64,000 bases of DNA from Deinococcus arboris. Its GTDB lineage: Bacteria > Deinococcota > Deinococci > Deinococcales > Deinococcaceae. The position numbers and the translations under genes are program-made. The stretch covers positions 248,001 through 312,000 of the forward strand of contig NZ_WQLB01000001.1 in NCBI RefSeq assembly GCF_009755355.1. The letters run 5' to 3'. The first letter of the stretch is position 1. Each line of letters begins with the position of its first letter. Shown here piece after piece: positions 22,493 to 31,608 of the stretch. A model generated the notes under the pieces. That model had not been told where the DNA came from, searched no databases, and saw only the letters and a program-made list of their open reading frames with translations.

Positions 22493-23587
22493 ATGGCACA
22501 GCGCATCTGCCTGAATATGATTGTCAAGAACGAGGCCCACGTCATCCGCCGGTGTCTGGAATCGGTGCGCCCCCTCATTACCGACTGGCTGATTGTGGAC
22601 ACCGGCAGCACCGACGGCACCCAGGCCCTCATTCAGGACCTCATGAGCGATTTGCCGGGCGGCCTGGTCGAACGCCCCTGGGTCAACTTTGCCCACAACC
22701 GCACCGAGGCGCTGAATCTGGCCCCAGCCGATGTGGACTACCTGCTGTTTATAGATGCCGATGAAGAAATGGTGGTTAGCCCCAACTTTGAGTTGCCGCA
22801 GCTGACCGACGACGCCTACATGCTGCCGGTGCAGTTTGGTGGCACACACTACCTGCGTCTTCAGCTGGCCCGCCGCAGCCTTCCCTGGCGCTGGGAAGGC
22901 GTGCTGCACGAACATCTGGCCGGCGCCGATCCATACACACGCGGCGAACTTCAGGGGGTGTACACCGTTCCTCGACCGGAAGGCGCGCGGTCCCTTGACC
23001 CCGACAAGTACAAAAAAGACGCCCTGGTGCTGGAAGAGGCCCTAAAACAGGACCCGCGCAACAGCCGGTACGTGTTTTACCTGGCCCAGTCGTACCGGGA
23101 CGCGCAGCAGCCGGAACAGGCGCTCAGCACCTACGAGCGGCGCGCCAGCATGGGCGGCTGGCCCGAGGAGGTCTGGTATTCGCAGTACCAGATGGCCCGC
23201 CTGCGCGACACCCTGGGCCGCCCCTGGCCAGAAGTGATGGCCACTTACCTGGAGGCGTACCAGACGCAGCCAGCCCGCGCCGAGACCCTGTACCGCATCG
23301 GCATGCACTACCAGCACCTCAAGGCATTTGCGACCGCCCACCTGTTCCTCTCGCAGGCGGCCACGCTGCCCGCTTTGCCCGGCTTTCTGTTTGCCGAACA
23401 CGAGATCTATCAATTTCACGCCCGGCTGGAAGCGGCGGTGGCCGAGTATTACCTGGGGCGGCACGCCGACGCCCTGACCCGGTACGATGACCTGCTGGGC
23501 GACCCCAACCTCCCGCCACGAATCCAGACCCTGATTCGCCAGAACCAGGCGTTCAGTCACAAGGCGCTGGGACTGGTCCTAACCTAG
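22493..23587 (+). CDS. Family 2 glycosyltransferase with TPR-like tail
   Basis: The 364-residue protein starts with a GT-A domain: CLNMIVKNEAHVIRRCLESV, LIVDTGSTDGT and LFIDADEE, whose DAD is the metal-binding DxD. It transfers a sugar from a nucleotide donor; the tail from about 165 has TPR-like helices (FYLAQSYRDAQQPEQALSTYERR), as in SunS-like and related protein glycosyltransferases. No membrane segment is present. It follows the collagen-like gene but has its own start (GAGGT 7 bases before the ATG) after a terminator. It could glycosylate that protein; this is inference only. Confidence 0.82.
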   Translation: MAQRICLNMIVKNEAHVIRRCLESVRPLITDWLIVDTGSTDGTQALIQDLMSDLPGGLVERPWVNFAHNRTEALNLAPADVDYLLFIDADEEMVVSPNFELPQLTDDAYMLPVQFGGTHYLRLQLARRSLPWRWEGVLHEHLAGADPYTRGELQGVYTVPRPEGARSLDPDKYKKDALVLEEALKQDPRNSRYVFYLAQSYRDAQQPEQALSTYERRASMGGWPEEVWYSQYQMARLRDTLGRPWPEVMATYLEAYQTQPARAETLYRIGMHYQHLKAFATAHLFLSQAATLPALPGFLFAEHEIYQFHARLEAAVAEYYLGRHADALTRYDDLLGDPNLPPRIQTLIRQNQAFSHKALGLVLT

Positions 23588-23849
23588 CGCTGGGGTCGTG
23601 CCGCCTGCTGGGGTCTAGCAGCTGCGCCGCCCGCATCAACCTTGGCGGGCCGGGCGACCCCTCGCCCCCACTGCTCTACCTCTTGCCAGGACTAAGGAGA
23701 GTCAGCGGGTCGGGGCAGCACGGCCGCCACGCTGTGCAGGAGAGCTGTGCCCATCTCTCCGCGCTGTGGCCAGCACTCACCCTTAGAGGTCGGCCAGCGC
23801 TCTGTGCCGGCCGCTGAAGCTCCGGCTGGCCCATGCTATTTTTTCTGTG

Positions 23850-25025
23850 ATGCGCGTACTTCATACCGCTGATTTCCATGCGGGCCGTTCTCTGCGGGGC
23901 TTTGACCGCACCCCCGAGGTCCACGAGGCGCTGATCGAGATTGCTGGCCTGGCCCGCAGCGAGCGTGCCGACGTGGTGCTGGTCTCCGGGGACCTCTTCG
24001 ACACAGGCAACCCTTCTGCGGACGCGGAACATGCGGTGTTCGACTTTTTTCTGCGCCTGCGCGACGCGGGCGTTCCCAGCGTGGTCATTGCCGGGAACCA
24101 TGACAGCGCCGCCCGCCTGAATTCGGTGACGGGCCTCCTGGGCTGGGTGGGCGTGCAGGTCGTGGCTCAGCCCAGCGCCAACCCGGCCGAGATGGTCCGC
24201 ACAGTGCAGACGCGGGGCGGCGAGAGCCTGGTGGTGGGCGCGCTGCCCCACCTCTCCGAGCGGCGGCTGGTCAAGGCGGCCGACCTGCTGGGCGGCGACA
24301 CGGGCGCCTGGCGGCAGAAATACCGCGAGGGCATGGGCTTTTTCCTGCGCCGCCTGGGCGAGGGCTTTCGGCCGGGCAGCGTGAACATGCTGATGGCCCA
24401 CGCCACCCTGGACGGCGCTGTGCCCAGCGGCTCCGAGCGCACCCTGCAATTTGACCTGACCAACAGCTACACCCTGTCGGGGCTGCAGCTGCCAGCCGGA
24501 GCGCAGTATGTGGCGCTGGGCCACATCCACAAGCCGCAGCAGGTGGGCGAGGCCCCGCCCGCCTACTACTCCGGCAGCGTCATTCAGCTGGATTTTGGTG
24601 AGGGCGGCGAGAAAAAGCAGGTCAACCTGGTCGAGGTCGAGGCCGGGCGCCCGGCGCGCGTGCACGCCCTGCCGCTGGCCAGTGGCCGCGAACTGAGAAC
24701 CATTCGCGTGGACCTGGCGCAGGTCGAACACCGCCTGGGCACCCTGGGCAGTTTCACTGGCCTGCTGAAGGTTGTGGTGCGGGCGCCTGCGGGCACCGCC
24801 CTGCCAGGCCTAAAAGACCGTGTGCTGAAACTGGCCCCCACCACCCTGGCTGTGGACCTGGACGCGGCCCAGGACGACCTCATGACCCCAGACCTGAAAC
24901 GCGAGGGCCTGAGCCTGCTGGAACTGTACGAGCGCTACCACCGCGAGAAGCGCGGCGAGTTGCCGAGTGACCTGCGCGCCGCCTTCCGCGAGGCCGATGA
25001 AGCGGCGCTGCTGGAGGAAGCGTGA
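23850..25025 (+). CDS. sbcD: Exonuclease subunit SbcD (Mre11-type nuclease)
   Basis: The 391-residue calcineurin-like phosphoesterase is the nuclease subunit of the SbcCD complex, which trims DNA ends and opens hairpins. Metal-binding motifs are in order: HTADFHAGRS, VSGDLFDTGN, VIAGNHDSAARL, MAHATLDG and ALGHIHKPQ, followed by the capping domain. The ATG at 23850 is preferred to the adjacent GTG; TATTTT lies just upstream (leaderless). sbcC follows 115 bases later, beyond an inverted-repeat spacer. Confidence 0.94.
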   Translation: MRVLHTADFHAGRSLRGFDRTPEVHEALIEIAGLARSERADVVLVSGDLFDTGNPSADAEHAVFDFFLRLRDAGVPSVVIAGNHDSAARLNSVTGLLGWVGVQVVAQPSANPAEMVRTVQTRGGESLVVGALPHLSERRLVKAADLLGGDTGAWRQKYREGMGFFLRRLGEGFRPGSVNMLMAHATLDGAVPSGSERTLQFDLTNSYTLSGLQLPAGAQYVALGHIHKPQQVGEAPPAYYSGSVIQLDFGEGGEKKQVNLVEVEAGRPARVHALPLASGRELRTIRVDLAQVEHRLGTLGSFTGLLKVVVRAPAGTALPGLKDRVLKLAPTTLAVDLDAAQDDLMTPDLKREGLSLLELYERYHREKRGELPSDLRAAFREADEAALLEEA

Positions 25026-25140
25026 AGGGGTTGATGGTTGAAAGGAGACGGTTGATGGAGACAACACAGGACACAGGAAGCGCCGCTGCCCCTTGCGTCA
25101 CCTATCAACCATCAACTCTTACCGGCCCGGAGGGCCACCC
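25026..25140. repeat. sbcD-sbcC spacer with a 12-bp inverted repeat
   Basis: GTTGATGGTTGA (25030-25041) and TCAACCATCAAC (25105-25116) are exact complements. They would close a hairpin with a 63-base loop containing another GGTTGATGG. The sbcC SD (GGAGG) lies just after the right arm. It could be an mRNA element balancing the two subunits or a small intergenic repeat. Confidence 0.55.
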
Positions 25141-27876
25141 ATGCGCCCGCTAACACTCGACCTCCAGGGCTTCACGGCCTTTCGGCAGCACACCTCGCTG
25201 GACCTGGGCGACCTGGAACTGTTTGCGCTGGTCGGCCCCACCGGCAGCGGCAAAAGCAGCCTGCTGGACGCCATGACCTTTGCGCTGTACGGGCAGACGG
25301 CCCGGCTGGGCGCGGCAGGGCTGGACGCGCTGATCTCTCAGGGTGAGCGGGGGCTGTCCGTCAGCCTGACGTTTGAGGTGGGGGGCGCCGTCTACCGCGC
25401 GTCACGCACCAAGGGGCGCAAGCAGGCCGAGAACGAGGTGCGCTTTGAGCGCCGGGACGAGGACGGCCGCTGGACCAACCTGTCCGACGGCGGGGCCAAG
25501 GGCATCAGTGAACGGATTCGGCGCGTGGTGGGTCTGGATTTCAAGACCTTTGCCCGCAGCGTCATGCTGCCGCAGGGCGAGTTCTCGAAGGTGCTGCACG
25601 GCACCGGCAAGGAGCGTCAGGCGCTGCTGGGCGAGCTGACCGGCCTGGACCACGTGGCCGCCATGCAGCGGGTCGCCTCTGACCGCGCCAAGGAACTGAA
25701 GCATCAGACCACCAGCCTGAATGCCGTGCTGGCTGGCGAATACGAGGGGGTGACCCTGGAAGCGGCGGCGGCTCTGCGCGCCGAGCGCGAGGCGGTGAGT
25801 TTTGAGGCCGAGCGCCTCACCGACGAGCGCGAGCGCCTGAATACCCGCCAGACCCGCCTGCGCGAGCAGGAGCGCGTGTTCCGGGCCCGCGAGGACGCCG
25901 CGCGCCGCCTTCAGGCGCTGGAGGCCCGCGCCGCCAGCGTGCAGGCCGGCGCCGAACGCGCTGGGCAGGCGCGGCGGGTGGCCGCAGTTCTGCCGCTGCT
26001 GGACGCCGCCGAACGCGCCCGCATCGCCGCCGACCGCGAGGCCAGCGAGGCCAGGGGGGCCCAAGCCGCCGCACAGGCCGCCCAGACCCGCGCCGAGCAG
26101 GCTGAAGCCGCCCTAACGGCGGCCCAGGCCCAGGACGCCCGCATTCCGGACCTAGAGGCCCGCGCCGAGACCCTGCGCGGAGCCGAAGATGACGCCGCGC
26201 GCCTGCGCCGGGCCGGCGGCACCCCGCAGACCACCCACGCTCAGCCGCTGCCCTGGGACGAGGACGCCTTCCTGATCGCCCGCGAGAGCGCCCAGAAGGC
26301 CGAAAAGAACCGTCAGGAGCGCGTGCAGCTGGAAGCCCAGCGCGCCGCCCTGCACGCCGACCGGGCCAGACAGGACCTGGAAACGGCACAGATCGGCACC
26401 CTGGAAGCCGAGCAGGGCCGCGTGGAGCGGGAGGGCAAGGCAGCCAAAGCCGAGCTGGACGTGGCTGACACGGCCCTCCGCGAGGCGCAGGTCACCGCCG
26501 GGGTGGCGGCTTACCGCACCCATCTGCACCTGGGCGAGCCGTGCCCGCTGTGTGAACAGCCCGTCATGGTCCTGCCCAAGGGTGAGGTGCCGGACCTGAG
26601 CGCCCTGGAACGTCAGGCGGCGGCCCTGCGCGCCGCCCTGGACGGCCGCCGCCTGCGCTACAAAGAGATTGGCCTGGAGCTGGGGGCCCTGCGCCGCGCC
26701 ACTGAGGCCCGCGCCGCTACCCTACGCGACTGGGAGGAAGGGATAGCGGCCCGCGAAACCGACCTGCGCGCCGCCGAGGCGCTGGTGGCTGGTGACCCGG
26801 CGGCGCAGGCCGCGCGGCTCCTCGCGGGGTTAGCGGCGCGGGTACGCGCGGCGGGCCCCGACCCGGCCCGCGCCCGGCAGGCGACCCTGCACGACATCGC
26901 CGCCATTCGCCAGCAGCTCCAGGCCGCGCAGGGCGCCCTGGCACGCGCCGAGGCCGAAGCCAGCGCTGCGCAGGCCACCCTGCGCGGCGTGCAGAGCGGC
27001 GCTGCCCGCCGCGCCCAGGAAGCGGCCGAGGCCACGGCGGCCCTCGCCACCGCGCTGGCGGGCCTGGGGCTGGATGCCCCCCAGGCCCGCGCCGCCGCCC
27101 TGCCCGAAGCCGAAGTCGCCGCGCTGGAAGAAGCGGCGCGCAGCTACAGCGCCTCCCGCGCCCAGCTGCGAGAGGCAGTGGCCGACCTGGACCGCCAGCT
27201 GGGCGCCGCGCCCTTTGACCCGGCCGAGCTGAGCCAGGTGGCCCGCGACCTGACCGCCACCGACGCGGCCCTGACGGTCGCCCGTGAGCGGGCCGGTCAG
27301 CTGGCCGAACAGGAGCGGGCCCTGCGCGAGCGCCTGGAACGCAAGGCCGACATAGAGGCGCGCGCCCTGGCCGCCTCGCGCACCTTTGATACCTGGCAGA
27401 CCCTGGCCGGCAGCCTCAAGGCCAACGAATTTCAGCAGTTCCTGCTGGCCGAGGTCGAGGCCCAGCTTCTTACCCGCGCGGGGCTGCTGCTGCATGACAT
27501 CAGCGACGGGCGCTACCGCCTGGCCTTGCAGGGCGGCGACTACGTGGTGCAGGACCTCTGGAACGCGGGCGAGGTCCGTGGGGTCAAGACCCTGTCGGGC
27601 GGGGAGACCTTCCTGGCTTCCCTGTCACTGGCCATCGCCCTGAGTGATTACCTGGCCGGCAACAAGGTGCTGGGCGCCCTGTTTCTGGATGAGGGCTTCG
27701 GCACCCTGGACCCCCAGGCCCTTGAAGCCGTGGCCGGCGCCCTGGAAAACCTGCGCACCCAGGGGCGCATGGTGGGCGTGGTCACCCACGTCGAAAGCCT
27801 CTCCGAGCGCCTTCCCAGCCGCCTGCTGGTCACCAAGAGCGTGGCGGGCAGCAGCGTGCAGAGGCTGGAAGGGTAG
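25141..27876 (+). CDS. sbcC: Exonuclease subunit SbcC (Rad50-type ATPase)
   Basis: The 911-residue SMC-like ATPase partners SbcD. The N-terminal half-site has LVGPTGSGKSSLLDAMTFALYG (P-loop near 36). Two long Ala/Arg/Glu-rich coiled coils flank the zinc hook GEPCPLCEQPV near residue 470. The C-terminal half-site carries KTLSGGETFLASLSLAIALSD (signature) and LFLDEGFGTLDPQ (Walker B and D-loop). The ATG at 25141 has GGAGG 8 bases upstream; sixteen earlier codons are rejected. Confidence 0.95.
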   Translation: MRPLTLDLQGFTAFRQHTSLDLGDLELFALVGPTGSGKSSLLDAMTFALYGQTARLGAAGLDALISQGERGLSVSLTFEVGGAVYRASRTKGRKQAENEVRFERRDEDGRWTNLSDGGAKGISERIRRVVGLDFKTFARSVMLPQGEFSKVLHGTGKERQALLGELTGLDHVAAMQRVASDRAKELKHQTTSLNAVLAGEYEGVTLEAAAALRAEREAVSFEAERLTDERERLNTRQTRLREQERVFRAREDAARRLQALEARAASVQAGAERAGQARRVAAVLPLLDAAERARIAADREASEARGAQAAAQAAQTRAEQAEAALTAAQAQDARIPDLEARAETLRGAEDDAARLRRAGGTPQTTHAQPLPWDEDAFLIARESAQKAEKNRQERVQLEAQRAALHADRARQDLETAQIGTLEAEQGRVEREGKAAKAELDVADTALREAQVTAGVAAYRTHLHLGEPCPLCEQPVMVLPKGEVPDLSALERQAAALRAALDGRRLRYKEIGLELGALRRATEARAATLRDWEEGIAARETDLRAAEALVAGDPAAQAARLLAGLAARVRAAGPDPARARQATLHDIAAIRQQLQAAQGALARAEAEASAAQATLRGVQSGAARRAQEAAEATAALATALAGLGLDAPQARAAALPEAEVAALEEAARSYSASRAQLREAVADLDRQLGAAPFDPAELSQVARDLTATDAALTVARERAGQLAEQERALRERLERKADIEARALAASRTFDTWQTLAGSLKANEFQQFLLAEVEAQLLTRAGLLLHDISDGRYRLALQGGDYVVQDLWNAGEVRGVKTLSGGETFLASLSLAIALSDYLAGNKVLGALFLDEGFGTLDPQALEAVAGALENLRTQGRMVGVVTHVESLSERLPSRLLVTKSVAGSSVQRLEG

Positions 27877-27941
27877 CGAGTACAGCACCCACGCAGCACT
27901 GGACTACTCTCCATCTCCAGTGCTGTACGCACTTTCCGTTT

Positions 27942-28967
27942 TTACGCCGCTCCCTCTTCCCGGTCCACCTTGGCAAAAATCATACGGCCCACGTTGGTCT
28001 GCACATTGTTGACCACCAGCACGCGGGCGGGCTTGCCGCGGAGCTTCAGGCCGTCCTCGACCACGACCATCGTGCCGTCTTCCAGGTAGCCCACGCCCTG
28101 GCCCTGCTGCTGGCCACTTTTCGTGATGGTGACCGTCAGGTGGTCGCCCGCCTGCACCTGCGGCCGCAGCGCCACCGCCGCCTCGTGGATGGACAGGATT
28201 TCGACGCCATGCAGGCGGGCAATCTTGCCCAGGTTGCCGTCGTTCGTCACGATGCGCGCGCCTGATTCGCGGGCCAGGCGAATCAGCTTGTCGTCGGTGG
28301 TGGGCAGGTCGGTGTCCCAGTCTTCCACGCGCAGGGGGCGCAACTGGCGCAGGTCTTCCAGCACGCTCAGGCCGCGCTTGCCGCGTGTTCGTTTCTGGGG
28401 GTCTTGACTATCGGCCAGGGTCTGCAACTCGCGCAGAATGAAGCCGGGCACAATCACCTCGCCGTCCAGAAAGCCGGTGCGGGCCAGTTCCAGAATGCGG
28501 CCGTCAATAATCACGTTGCTGTCCAGCAGTTTGCCGCCCTGCTTGCGCCGCACCTGCGGAAAGGCCAGCAGCCCGAAGGCCTCGGCGTTGCGCACCGCAA
28601 ATGACGTGAAAAAGACCCCCAACACCAGGGTCACCAGGACGTTCCAGACCCAGGTGTAAAACGGCAGGCTGCGCATCAGGCTGCTGAGCAGAACGCTGAG
28701 CAGCAGAGCGATAATCAGGCCAAAGGTGGCCGCCGCCACCTTGCGTGGCGAGAGGCCGTTATACCAGCGCAGAAACCGACCAGTCCCTGAAAGGATGAGA
28801 ACCTCGGCGCGCGGCGCCAGCAGCAGCGCCATCAAGGTGCCGGCCAGCATCAGACTCAGGGTATTGACGGTACTCAGCTCGCCGGGTTGGCCCCCAGCCA
28901 GGGCGTGGCCCACGACATAACCCAGCAGCAGCCCCAGCAGCATAAAGGTGACCCGAACAGCAAGCAC
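27942..28967 (-). CDS. Membrane PIN-TRAM domain protein
   Basis: The 341-residue protein has four hydrophobic segments in its first 140 residues, then a PIN domain (LLDSNVIIDGRILELARTGF, LRELQTLADS, TTDDKLIRLAR, IVTNDGNLGK) with the acidic nuclease residues, and a C-terminal TRAM domain (GDHLTVTITKSGQQQGQGVGYLEDGTM). This is the YacL-like family of membrane-bound RNA-binding PIN proteins. I place the start at the GTG (28965-28967), because TACACT lies 7 bases upstream. The ATG at 29009 is the alternative (355 residues), but it sits directly on the T-run of the previous gene's terminator. Confidence 0.82.
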   Translation of the reverse strand: MLAVRVTFMLLGLLLGYVVGHALAGGQPGELSTVNTLSLMLAGTLMALLLAPRAEVLILSGTGRFLRWYNGLSPRKVAAATFGLIIALLLSVLLSSLMRSLPFYTWVWNVLVTLVLGVFFTSFAVRNAEAFGLLAFPQVRRKQGGKLLDSNVIIDGRILELARTGFLDGEVIVPGFILRELQTLADSQDPQKRTRGKRGLSVLEDLRQLRPLRVEDWDTDLPTTDDKLIRLARESGARIVTNDGNLGKIARLHGVEILSIHEAAVALRPQVQAGDHLTVTITKSGQQQGQGVGYLEDGTMVVVEDGLKLRGKPARVLVVNNVQTNVGRMIFAKVDREEGAA

Positions 28968-29010
28968 GCCCAGCAGTGTACCTGCTCCGGGTGAGGACAC
29001 GGGGCGCATG

Positions 29011-29045
29011 AAAAGAGCCGGGCCCCCTCTCGGGTGATCCGGCTC
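29011..29045 (-). terminator. Terminator of the small membrane-protein gene
   Basis: On the minus strand GAGCCGG pairs with CCGGCTC (7 bp, 17-base loop) and is followed by TTTTC. It lies 17 bases after the stop at 29062. Its T-run abuts the alternative ATG of the PIN-TRAM gene, which argues for that gene starting further down. Confidence 0.75.
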
Positions 29046-29061
29046 CTCTCCTGCGCTCCGC

Positions 29062-29373
29062 TCAGGACTTGACGGTCCGGTAAGCCCAGCGCACCACCCG
29101 GTTGGGTTCCAGCTCAGTCAGCCAGGCCAGGGCAGCGGTCAGAGCGCCCAGGGCCGCCGCCGCCCAGAACACACCTGTCGAGGTGTCCGTCAATAGGGCG
29201 TAGGCCAGCAGCCCAAGGCCCAGACCAGCCAGGCCCAGCGGCAGGGCGACGCCACGCCAGAACAGCGGGCGGTCCCGGTAATGCAGGCGGTGGGCGCTGG
29301 CGCGGAAAGTGAACAGGGCATAGAGCGCACAGAGCGCTGACACGACAACGAGGAAGAGTTCAAGGTCCGTCAT
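29062..29373 (-). CDS. Small membrane protein, unknown function
   Basis: The 103-residue protein is mostly hydrophobic, with about three membrane segments (LELFLVVVSALCALYALFTF, then two more) and a short charged C-terminus (PNRVVRWAYRTVKS). The ATG at 29371-29373 was chosen because TACAAT lies 10 bases upstream and the longer reading has improbable composition. It has its own terminator. No family recognised. Confidence 0.6.
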   Translation of the reverse strand: MTDLELFLVVVSALCALYALFTFRASAHRLHYRDRPLFWRGVALPLGLAGLGLGLLAYALLTDTSTGVFWAAAALGALTAALAWLTELEPNRVVRWAYRTVKS

Positions 29374-29676
29374 CCGGATGCAAATTGTAAGGGCAGGAGC
29401 GCTGGCCATGTAGACCTCTGATTTGAGGCTTCTCAAAGAAAGGCCACAGAAACAGAGGCGGGCGGTGGGCCATGCCACAGCATCTTTCTCAACCACAGCG
29501 CCGCAAGAAAAGAGAGCCGAGCCTGGAGGAGAGACGGCGCCGCGCCGAGCGCCATAGGTGGCGATCTGTCTCAACTCGCCGTTTTCTCACTGGCTCTCTG
29601 CTGAGCTGCTGCTGCGCGCCGGTTGAAGTCTGGTCGCTGGCCTGCTCCTGTCTCAGCCTCTACGATGGCGGGGTTT

Positions 29677-30375
29677 ATGGCCCGCTCTGCCCCGTCTCCC
29701 CTGCCGCCCAGCCCCGACGCGCCCCTGTCCACCGCCCTGCTGACCGGACCACGGCTCTTTGCCCGGACGCTGGCGCCGACCGAGCCGCTGGCGTGGCGTT
29801 ACCTGGGGGTCGTGGGCCTGGCGGCGGTGCTGTCGGGGGTGGCTTACGCCGCCCTGGTGCGCCCAGCCGTCACTCTGGCTGCCCAGGGGGCGGGCGGCAC
29901 GGCGCCGCTGGCGGTGCACGCCACCAATGCGCTGGGCGGCACGTTCCTGACCATGTTCACGTTCCTGCTTCTGTGGGGCCTGGGCCGACTGGGTGCGGGC
30001 CGGGCTGGACGCCCTGCCGAGGTATACGGTGCGAGTTTCGCGCTGCTGCCACCTCTATATGTGCTGGTGACTGTCCTGGCGCTGCTGACCCCAGCCTCGG
30101 CCTGGCACCCCACGGCCGCCGCGCTGGCCGGAGCCGCCGAGGACGCGCGGCAGGTGCAGCAGCTGGCGCTGGCCGGTCTGGCCCGCACGCCCGCCGCGTT
30201 CCTGCTGCTGGCGGTCACGATGCTGGGCACCCTGGCCCAGAGTGGACTGGCGTTCGCTGCTTTCCGGGAACTCACCGGCCACACCGGGCGGGCCCTGGCG
30301 GGGGCGCTGCTGCCTCTGCTGCCCGCACTGGCGGTGGGTTTTATCGCGCTGGCCCCCCTGCTGCTGAGCCGCTAA
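29677..30375 (+). CDS. Yip1-like integral membrane protein
   Basis: The 232-residue protein has a Pro-rich cytoplasmic start and about five membrane helices. The first is WRYLGVVGLAAVLSGVAYAAL, and a later segment, VYGASFALLPPLYVLVTVLALL, resembles YIP1-family proteins. TACGAT (29661-29666) sits 10 bases before the ATG at 29677 and overlaps the earlier ATG at 29665, so I took 29677. The TAA stop is one flank of repeat copy A. Function unknown. Confidence 0.65.
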   Translation: MARSAPSPLPPSPDAPLSTALLTGPRLFARTLAPTEPLAWRYLGVVGLAAVLSGVAYAALVRPAVTLAAQGAGGTAPLAVHATNALGGTFLTMFTFLLLWGLGRLGAGRAGRPAEVYGASFALLPPLYVLVTVLALLTPASAWHPTAAALAGAAEDARQVQQLALAGLARTPAAFLLLAVTMLGTLAQSGLAFAAFRELTGHTGRALAGALLPLLPALAVGFIALAPLLLSR

Positions 30376-30532
30376 TACAGATTCCGCTGAATTGCAGCAC
30401 AGCTAAAGACAGGCACCGTCTGCGCTTCCCCATCGCGAAAGCCGCATCTGTTCCTGCTCGCTCTCCTGCGGAGCTTTCCAGATCCACTCGGATTTCATCA
30501 AGCATTCTGCTCAATTCACTCGGAATCCGTAA
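30376..30532. repeat. MITE-like intergenic repeat, copy A
   Basis: An element of about 156 bp runs from TACAGATTCC to GGAATCCGTA(A), with imperfect terminal inverted repeats. TAA flanks it on both sides (30373-30375, the stop codon of the preceding gene, and 30533-30535). It shares blocks with copies B, C and D: a left end with GATTCCGCT...ATTGCAGCACAGC, a middle ACCGTCTGCGCTTCC, and a right end with CATTCTGCTC-ATTCA-TCGGA-TCCGT. Confidence 0.8.
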
Positions 30533-30535
30533 TAA

Positions 30536-30784
30536 CACAAAGAGCCTTCGGGTGAAGGCTCCAGGGAGGTGGACGTGGTGAGGAAGGCTCAACCGCTCGC
30601 GCCTATCCATACGGCGCAGATCGTCAGAGCCTCGCGCGTCTGTCTCGCGTCCCTCGAGCAGAGAGCTGGCACTGACTGTCCTGCGCTGGCAGATTAACTT
30701 CCAGGACATTGAGGGGCGGCGCAGGGCAACGAGAGCATCAGAGGCCCGACGTGGAAGACACAGGCCAGCCTAGAACCGGCCGGG
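30536..30784. other. Intergenic region after repeat copy A
   Basis: No gene was found. A short hairpin, AGCCTTC-GGGT-GAAGGCT, lies near 30542-30559 and could terminate plus-strand transcription weakly. The rest has no recognised structure. Confidence 0.35.
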
Positions 30785-31288
30785 TCACAGCAGGCTCTTG
30801 CTGGGGTCCCACAGGCGCCACAGCTCGTACAGACCAATCATCAGGTGCAGCACCAGCTTGGCGGCCAGACCGGCCAGCAGCCCCACCAGCGTCCCCCAGG
30901 CAGAGCGCAGGGCGTCAGCGGGCAGCTTTTTGACCACGACCAGTTCGGCAATCAGGGCGCCCAGCAGCGGCCCCAGAATCAGGCCGAAGGGAATGATAGG
31001 CAAGATGCCCACCAGGCCGCCAATCAGGGCGCCCCACATCGCCTGCTTACTGCCACCGTACTTGCGCGCTCCCCACGCCGAAGCCACGTTGTCCACCAGC
31101 CCAATCAGGATGGTGATCGCCAGGAAGGTCAGCAGAAAGGGCAGGTCTGGCCAGAGCTGAAAGCCGTCAACCAGCGTCGCAGCCACTGACCCCAGAAAGA
31201 TGATGGCCGTGGCGGGAATTACCGGAACAAAGGTGCCAATCATACCGATGACCCAGGCCACCAGGAAAACCACGAAAGCAAGACTCAT
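30785..31288 (-). CDS. DUF456 family membrane protein
   Basis: The 167-residue protein has four to five hydrophobic segments and Gly-rich turns ([21 protein letters not shown], then [20 protein letters not shown]), the pattern of the DUF456 family, whose function is unknown. The ATG at 31286-31288 was preferred to one 17 codons earlier, which would add an arginine-rich stretch. It lies directly beyond the tRNA terminator and shares its strand. Confidence 0.75.
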   Translation of the reverse strand: MSLAFVVFLVAWVIGMIGTFVPVIPATAIIFLGSVAATLVDGFQLWPDLPFLLTFLAITILIGLVDNVASAWGARKYGGSKQAMWGALIGGLVGILPIIPFGLILGPLLGALIAELVVVKKLPADALRSAWGTLVGLLAGLAAKLVLHLMIGLYELWRLWDPSKSLL

Positions 31289-31344
31289 ACGCCTGTGCCT
31301 TACGCGGCGCGGCGCGGCAGGGTTCCCAGTGCTGACCACATATA

Positions 31345-31366
31345 GAAAACCCCCACCGAAGTGGGG
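31345..31366 (-). terminator. Terminator of the initiator tRNA gene
   Basis: On the minus strand CCCCCAC-TTCG-GTGGGGG forms a 7-bp stem closed by a UUCG tetraloop, followed by TTTTC. It lies seven bases after the tRNA 3' end. Confidence 0.92.
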
Positions 31367-31372
31367 GCGAAG

Positions 31373-31451
<79 letters not shown>

Positions 31452-31517
31452 ACTCTGGTCTTGCTTTTGACGTCTGTGTCGCGGTTTCCCTGTGGGGCCG
31501 CTTTTCAGCGCTCAGGA

Positions 31518-31546
31518 ATAGTAGCGCGACTTCTCCAGACTGTCAA
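31518..31546 (-). promoter_or_regulatory. Consensus-like promoter of the initiator tRNA gene
   Basis: On the minus strand TTGACA and TACTAT are separated by exactly 17 bases, the best -35/-10 pair I found in the window. Transcription should start near 31511, giving a 5' leader of about 60 bases for RNase P to remove. Confidence 0.82.
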
Positions 31547-31608
31547 CTTTGTGTCACGCTGCACGCTTTTGATGTGCTGGACACGGCCCAGCCCGCTAGG
31601 CTGTAAAG

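Noticed and set aside
30341..30709. 122-codon minus-strand ORF through repeat copy A
   Set aside because: It translates the repeat element; the similar frame through copy B shows this is repeat sequence, not a gene.
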